The notes under the pieces were generated by a model. It was not told where the DNA came from and ran no database searches. It was given only the letters and a program-made list of their open reading frames with translations. Of a DNA stretch of 9,527 nt, positions 5,825 through 9,527 are shown in pieces. The translations under genes and the position numbers were made by a program. Each line of letters opens with the position of its first letter. The first letter of the stretch is position 1. Source of the DNA: Planctomycetota bacterium (GTDB taxonomy: Bacteria; Planctomycetota; Planctomycetia; Planctomycetales; Planctomycetaceae); the NCBI GenBank assembly GCA_026692825.1, contig JAPLOC010000499.1, forward strand, positions 1 through 9,527. The letters are read 5' to 3'.

Positions 5825-5844
5825 AGCCCCGAAGCGGGCCGTTG
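5825..5844 (+). repeat. AGCCCC..GGGCCGTTG element, copy 1
   Basis: AGCCCCGAAGCGGGCCGTTG. Matches the copy at 6190-6209 at 19 of 20 bases in the same orientation and the copy at 6150-6168 in the opposite orientation. The GCCC/GGGC parts can pair as a short hairpin. Confidence 0.65.
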
Positions 5845-5859
5845 TTCTTTTTCTGATTT

Positions 5860-5886
5860 TTTCGTGTGTTTCGTGCCTTTCGTGGT
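5860..5886 (+). repeat. TTTCGTG nonamer array (3 units)
   Basis: Three tandem 9-base units TTTCGTGTG, TTTCGTGCC, TTTCGTGGT. It has the same 9-base period as the GGATG arrays but an unrelated sequence. Confidence 0.65.
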
Positions 5887-6149
5887 TCCCAATCTCTGCT
5901 CACACTTTGAGCGAGCGATTTGACGTTGTGCCAGCCGATATCGCATCTGCGATGACCGAGCCCGTTGTTTGTTCGTGGTTTGACGGACAATCGGAACCAC
6001 AAAAGGCATACACAATAATCGACCGCCCACTTGAATACAAAAATCGGCGGCGCTTCCGGTGGCAGCGTCAGTTGACACTTGCACACCTGACTCCCGTTGG
6101 TCGCTGGCCGTGGTACCCTTCTGCAATTCAGGTGGGTGTTCGAAAAATT

Positions 6150-6168
6150 AACGGCCCGTTTGCAGGCT
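6150..6168 (-). repeat. AGCC..GGGCCGTT element, inverted copy
   Basis: Minus strand reads AGCCTGCAAACGGGCCGTT, 15 of 19 identical to the plus-strand copies. With the copy at 6190-6208 it forms an inverted pair 21 bp apart (9 bp perfect, AACGGCCCG with CGGGCCGTT). With the copy at 5825 it could form the inverted ends of a 346-bp segment (5824-6169). Confidence 0.6.
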
Positions 6169-6189
6169 AAATTGAGTTCGGGTGGTCAA

Positions 6190-6209
6190 AGCCCCAAAGC
6201 GGGCCGTTG
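6190..6209 (+). repeat. AGCCCC..GGGCCGTTG element, copy 2
   Basis: AGCCCCAAAGCGGGCCGTTG, one base different from copy 1. It lies 20 bp beyond the folK stop codon and could act as the 3' boundary of that transcript. Confidence 0.65.
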
Positions 6210-6229
6210 AGAATTTCCACCTCTGTGCG

Positions 6230-7147
6230 TCACCTCAGCAATTGGCGGGTGCCGCCGGGTGGGCCATACTGTGCCCATTCGGTGCTGCCAATCCGTCGGG
6301 GCACGTCCGAGATGGACTGTGTCAGATGGAGTAGCCATTGGTCATTGCGTCGTGCCGGGCGAGAGACGTCCAGCCGACGATCCGCTGGCAACGACAGGAA
6401 TTCCGGATCGGTTGATTCCGATTGCGGACGTGCCACGGTCGATTCCGTTTGCGTCTCCTCCATTTGTTCCACAGACGGTCCCAGCCATGCGATCACTTCG
6501 GGGACGTCTGCACCACGCGTTTCTCCATTCACGTCCCGTACTCCGCACGTTGCCGCGTCGGTGAGTGCGGAACGGGACGCGTCGTGAACATCCAAGAGGT
6601 CGACAACCCCTGTCGGCGACTGTTTGTGGATTTCGACCAGTCGCCGACGTTGTCGCTCTGTCCCCCCCGCCAACCCCACGGTCAAGGGACGCCGCTGAAA
6701 GCGTGACTGAAGTGACTCAATCGAAACTCCCTTCAGTGGATGGATCCAGCCGGGACAGACGTCGCACAGCGGATCGAGAACAAATCGCCGGTACCAGCAG
6801 GCCGGGTGCGGCAGCGTCAACTGCGCCGTCTCGCACACGACCTCTCCGTACCAGACCAAATCAAGATCGATGGGACGTGGTCCCCACAGTTCCATTCGCT
6901 CACGCCCCAATGCGGTTTCGGTCTCCAAAAGTGTCCGCAGCAGCTCGGCGGGAGCGAGTGGGGTCGTAACGACCGCCGCCGCATTGACGTAGCGCTCGGC
7001 CGCCCCGCTCCCGACCGGTCCCGTCTCATACAGGGCACTGGCGTGTTCGACGACAACTCCCGCCGTCGCCATTCGCGCGACCGCGGCGCGAAACTGGTCG
7101 CTGACAGGACCGAGATTTCCCCCGAACGCGATGGCGGCTTGTGACAT
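6230..7147 (-). CDS. folK: HPPK (2-amino-4-hydroxy-6-hydroxymethyldihydropteridine diphosphokinase) with C-terminal extension
   Basis: Transfers pyrophosphate from ATP to 6-hydroxymethyl-dihydropterin in folate synthesis, in the cytoplasm. The HPPK domain spans roughly residues 4-155: AIAFGGNLGP (5-14), ALYETGPVG (38-46), RYVNAAAVV (52-60), and the signature ELWGPRPIDLDLVWYG (86-101), where Asp94 and Asp96 bind the two magnesium ions. It continues with LTLPHPACWYRRFVLDPL. The protein is 305 residues, whereas stand-alone HPPK is about 160. The extra half begins RRPLTVGLAGGTERQRRRL and alternates hydrophobic strands and polar helices (GVVDLLDVHD, VPEVIAWLGPSVEQM, PADRRLDVSRPARRNDQWLLHL). I do not recognise this part. 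The start is the ATG at 7147, matching the family N-terminus; an earlier ATG at 7201 lies inside the DUF1501 gene. The gene follows DUF1501 by 16 bp and is probably on its transcript. Confidence 0.88.
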   Translation of the reverse strand: MSQAAIAFGGNLGPVSDQFRAAVARMATAGVVVEHASALYETGPVGSGAAERYVNAAAVVTTPLAPAELLRTLLETETALGRERMELWGPRPIDLDLVWYGEVVCETAQLTLPHPACWYRRFVLDPLCDVCPGWIHPLKGVSIESLQSRFQRRPLTVGLAGGTERQRRRLVEIHKQSPTGVVDLLDVHDASRSALTDAATCGVRDVNGETRGADVPEVIAWLGPSVEQMEETQTESTVARPQSESTDPEFLSLPADRRLDVSRPARRNDQWLLHLTQSISDVPRRIGSTEWAQYGPPGGTRQLLR

Positions 7148-7163
7148 TACGTGACCGTCGACG

Positions 7164-8561
7164 TCAGGCCAGCACGGCGTCGACCACTTCACCCGCCACA
7201 TCGGTCAGGCGGAAATCCCGGCCCGCGTAGCGGTAGGTCAGTTGCAAATGGTCGAATCCCAACAGGTGCAACAGTGTCGCGTGCAGATCGTGAATATGCA
7301 CCGGGTTCTCCACCGCCTTATAGCCAAAGTCGTCCGTCGCACCATACACCTGTCCCCCCTTCACACCGGCTCCCGCCAGCCACACGGTGAATCCCCAATG
7401 GTTGTGGTCGCGTCCCATCGCCGGCTTGCCATTCGACAATTCAACCGCAGGCGTTCGGCCGAACTCTCCGCCACACAGCACGATTGTTTCGTCAAACAGT
7501 CCCCGCTGCTTCAAATCGGTCAACAGAGCGGCGATCGGCTGATCGGCCTCCTGGCCCAGTCGACGGTGGTTTTCGTCGAGCTTGTCGTGGCTGTCCCACG
7601 GCTGCACATCGCCGTGAAAGATCTGCACAAACCGCACTCCCCGTTCGACCAGCCGCCGCGCGATCAGCAGTTGCCGCCCATGCAGCGTGTCGCCGTACAA
7701 GTCGCGAATGTGTTTCGGCTCCTGGGCGATATCAAACGCGTCCCCCGCCGAATCCTGCATCCGGTAAGCGAGTTCAAACGACTCAATACGGGCTTCGAGC
7801 GCCGCGTCGTCGGCCCGTGGCTGCTGATGCTTGCGATTCAATCGCGACAGCAAGTCCAACTGCTTCCGCTGATCTTCGCGCGACGAACCGCCACTGCGAA
7901 TGTTGTCGAGAAGTTCCTCCACCTTGGTCTTGCGGGTATCGACATACGTTCCCTGAAAGATCCCGGGGAGAAACGATGAACGCCAGTTGGAAACGTCGGC
8001 GACCGGCAGACCCGGACACATCGCGACGTAGCCAGGAAGGTTCTCGTTTTCGGTTCCCATGCCATAGGTCACCCATGATCCCATGCTCGGCCGACTGAGT
8101 CGCTCGTCACCGCAATTCATCAACCGCATCGATTGCTCGTGGTTGGGTGTGTTGGCGTGCATCGAGCGAATGAAGCAGATGTCGTCGGCGTGTTGGGCGG
8201 TCTTGGCGAAGATCTCGCTGATCTCGACCCCCGACTGGCCGTACTTGTCGAATTTGAAGGGCGCGGGGAGCGCTCCCCCCGTGTGGCGTTCCGTGGTGAG
8301 GTTGCCGGTCGGAAGCGGCTGTCCTTCGTACTTCTTCAACATCGGCTTCGGGTCAAACGTGTCGACCTGCGAAGGACCGCCGTTGAGATAGACGTGGATC
8401 ACATGCTTCGCCTTGGCCGAAAAATGGGTGGCCCGGGGCGCGAGCGGCGTGCCGGCCGCCGCCGACCCCAGCAGACCTTCGTCCGCCAGCAGGCCGGCGA
8501 GTCCCAGCAGACCGAGTCCGGTCCCCATGTGAGAAAGGTATTCGCGACGGGAAAGTTGCAT
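7164..8561 (-). CDS. DUF1501 family protein (Tat-exported, alkaline phosphatase/sulfatase-like fold)
   Basis: A 465-residue member of the DUF1501 family that is greatly expanded in planctomycetes. The N-terminus MQLSRREYLSHMGTGLGLLG carries a twin-arginine motif (Arg5-Arg6) followed by a hydrophobic stretch and an Ala-rich segment, so export by the Tat pathway is predicted. Family motifs: HVYLNGGPSQVDTFDPKP (about 56-73), HANTPNH (135-141), the FHGDVQPWDSHDKLDENH block (315-332), GGEFGRTP (364-371), GRDHNHWGFTVWLAGAGVKGG (383-403) and HIHDLHATLLHLLGFDH (422-438). The Asp and His residues in these blocks are placed like the metal ligands of the alkaline phosphatase superfamily; the substrate is unknown. 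The start is the ATG at 8561, as family members begin just before the SRR motif. It follows the DUF1553 gene by 13 bp, the usual pairing; the two products are thought to work together in the envelope. Confidence 0.9.
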   Translation of the reverse strand: MQLSRREYLSHMGTGLGLLGLAGLLADEGLLGSAAAGTPLAPRATHFSAKAKHVIHVYLNGGPSQVDTFDPKPMLKKYEGQPLPTGNLTTERHTGGALPAPFKFDKYGQSGVEISEIFAKTAQHADDICFIRSMHANTPNHEQSMRLMNCGDERLSRPSMGSWVTYGMGTENENLPGYVAMCPGLPVADVSNWRSSFLPGIFQGTYVDTRKTKVEELLDNIRSGGSSREDQRKQLDLLSRLNRKHQQPRADDAALEARIESFELAYRMQDSAGDAFDIAQEPKHIRDLYGDTLHGRQLLIARRLVERGVRFVQIFHGDVQPWDSHDKLDENHRRLGQEADQPIAALLTDLKQRGLFDETIVLCGGEFGRTPAVELSNGKPAMGRDHNHWGFTVWLAGAGVKGGQVYGATDDFGYKAVENPVHIHDLHATLLHLLGFDHLQLTYRYAGRDFRLTDVAGEVVDAVLA

Positions 8562-8574
8562 GATGGCGCTCAGC

Positions 8575-9527
8575 TCAATCGACAAACATCAGTTCGTTGG
8601 ACAACAGCAGAACCTGCGCGAGTTGCTCCCACCGCGAGAGCGGCGTCTCCAGGGGGGCGGAGACCGCCACGGGAGAGGTCGCAAACTCCACCGCCTCGCG
8701 TGCCTCCTCCGGTGAGGGGAGCCGCTGCAGCACAAGTTGAAACAGCCGGTTGACGCGCGATTCCGGCGAGTCGCCCGCCGACTCAATCCGCTTCGCCAGC
8801 GAGCGGCACTGCTCGAACACAAAGGGGGAATTCAGTCCGAAGAGGGCCTGTTGCGGAACGGTCGTCTGCGGCCGGCGCTCGGCCGACGCGTCGGGACTGG
8901 CGAAATCAAACGCGCGGTAGACCCCGGGGACGTTCTGCCGATCGACCAGACCGTAAACGGTCCGTCGGGTCTCGGCCGGGTTGCCCGCCGCGTCGACCGC
9001 CCGTCCACCGAGTTGACTGTTCAGCCGACCGGAGATCATCAACAGGGTGTCGCGCATTGATTCCAGATCGAGCCGACGACGATTCATTCGCCACAACAGG
9101 TGATTTTCAGGATCGACTGAGCGGCACTCGGCTCGATGGTCGCTCGACTGGCGATACGTGTGCGACAACACGATCTGCCGATGCAGAGACTTCAGTGACC
9201 AGTTGCTCCGGATCAATTCGCTCGCCAGATAATCCAGCAGATCGGCGTGCAGCGGGGCCGCGGTCCGCGTGCCGAAATCACTCGGATTCGCCACCAGTGG
9301 CTCACCGAAATGATGCATCCACAGGCGATTCACAATCACCCGCGCGGTGAGCGGATTTTCGGGAGAGGCGATCGCCTCCGCCAGGTTGAGCCTGCCGCTT
9401 CCCTTGAGGAATGGTTCCGGTTCACCCTTCGAAAGGACTTGCAGGAACCGACGGGAGACTGCGGGGCCGGGGCGAGAAGGGTTGCCTCGCAGGAAGATGC
9501 GGGGATCGTTCAATTCGGGACTGTCGA
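8575..9527 (-). CDS. DUF1553 domain protein, C-terminal part (5' end outside window)
   Basis: The minus-strand frame is open from the right edge to TGA at 8575-8577 and gives 316 residues. It matches the DUF1553 (PSD1-type) C-terminal domain block by block: DPRIFLRGNPSRPGPAVSRR near the left end, ENPLTARVIVNRLWMHHFG, PSDFGTRTAAPLHADLLDYL, WSLKSLHRQIVLSHTYRQSS, ENHLLWRMNRRRLDLESMRD, LVDRQNVPGVYRAFDFASPD, and VPQQALFGLNSPFVFEQ. The protein ends with the typical LLLSNELMFVD. Such proteins usually have an N-terminal signal peptide, a cytochrome-c-like heme domain and DUF1549 before this domain; those would lie beyond the window. The function is unproven, with a redox or polysaccharide-related role proposed for the family. 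The DUF1501 partner starts 13 bp downstream. Confidence 0.93.
   Translation of the reverse strand, partial: DSPELNDPRIFLRGNPSRPGPAVSRRFLQVLSKGEPEPFLKGSGRLNLAEAIASPENPLTARVIVNRLWMHHFGEPLVANPSDFGTRTAAPLHADLLDYLASELIRSNWSLKSLHRQIVLSHTYRQSSDHRAECRSVDPENHLLWRMNRRRLDLESMRDTLLMISGRLNSQLGGRAVDAAGNPAETRRTVYGLVDRQNVPGVYRAFDFASPDASAERRPQTTVPQQALFGLNSPFVFEQCRSLAKRIESAGDSPESRVNRLFQLVLQRLPSPEEAREAVEFATSPVAVSAPLETPLSRWEQLAQVLLLSNELMFVD

Larger units (their letters stand above)
5556..6229. other. Repeat-rich intergenic region between hicB and folK
   Basis: About 670 bases without a credible gene between two converging transcription units. Open frames here (for example 5775-6170 on the plus strand and 5704-6126 on the minus strand) run straight through repeat arrays and have unnatural composition. 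What it holds are nonamer arrays at 5591-5626, 5718-5744 and 5860-5886, three AGCCCC..GGGCCGTT elements, and small hairpins such as ATCGCA TC TGCGAT near 5939-5952. Confidence 0.7.

Noticed and set aside
5591..5886. Possible CRISPR array in the repeat-rich gap
   Set aside because: Repeats are 9 bases in direct tandem without spacers, and no cas gene is present.
5704..6126. Minus-strand frame of 140 residues
   Set aside because: It overlaps the same repeats in the opposite direction and has no recognisable features.
5775..6170. Plus-strand frame of 131 residues with an apparent hydrophobic N-terminus
   Set aside because: It runs through the AGCCCC element and the TTTCGTG nonamer array, which create the hydrophobic stretch, and ends in another repeat; no family resemblance or ribosome binding site.
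7242..7979. Plus-strand frame of 245 residues opposite DUF1501
   Set aside because: Antisense shadow of a well-supported gene; composition is Gln/Arg/Val-biased and shows no motif.

Overview
The window looks like chromosomal DNA of a GC-rich planctomycete. The strongest sign is the adjacent DUF1553 and DUF1501 gene pair, a hallmark expansion of Planctomycetota. Mostly weak Shine-Dalgarno sites, REP-like hairpins and nonamer micro-repeats between genes also fit. No rRNA, tRNA, CRISPR array, insertion sequence or phage gene was seen.

Left part (1-1178). Two minus-strand genes run toward the left edge: an unrecognised protein (about 354-1028) and, 45 bp further on, the first 102 residues of a divergent SecA-type preprotein translocase ATPase cut off by the window edge. 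A convincing sigma70-type promoter (1101-1128) points the other way into the arginine genes. A 16-bp palindrome lies at its predicted transcription start.

Arginine block and enolase-superfamily gene (1179-4559). argB (N-acetylglutamate kinase) and argD (acetylornithine aminotransferase) encode consecutive enzymes of arginine synthesis and probably share the upstream promoter. Two related GTGGACT..AGTCCAC hairpins separate argD from a mandelate racemase/enolase-superfamily gene. Both catalytic lysines and the three metal ligands are present, and its closest resemblance is to the hydroxyproline/proline-betaine epimerase and dehydratase group.

Middle (4560-6229). A small unrecognised protein is followed by a hicA-hicB toxin-antitoxin pair with its own likely promoter. 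Then comes about 670 bp with no credible gene but several repeat families: inverted arrays of a GGATGAA-type nonamer, a TTTCGTG nonamer array, and three copies of an AGCCCC..GGGCCGTT element in both orientations.

Right part (6230-9527). A compact minus-strand run reads DUF1553 (5' end outside the window), DUF1501 with a twin-arginine signal, and folK, with gaps of 13 and 16 bp, so it is probably one transcript. FolK carries an unrecognised C-terminal extension of about 150 residues.

I found no clear large novel system. The items most worth a second look are the FolK extension, the repeat-rich intergenic region, the unknown protein upstream of the SecA-like gene, and the argB promoter with its palindrome.
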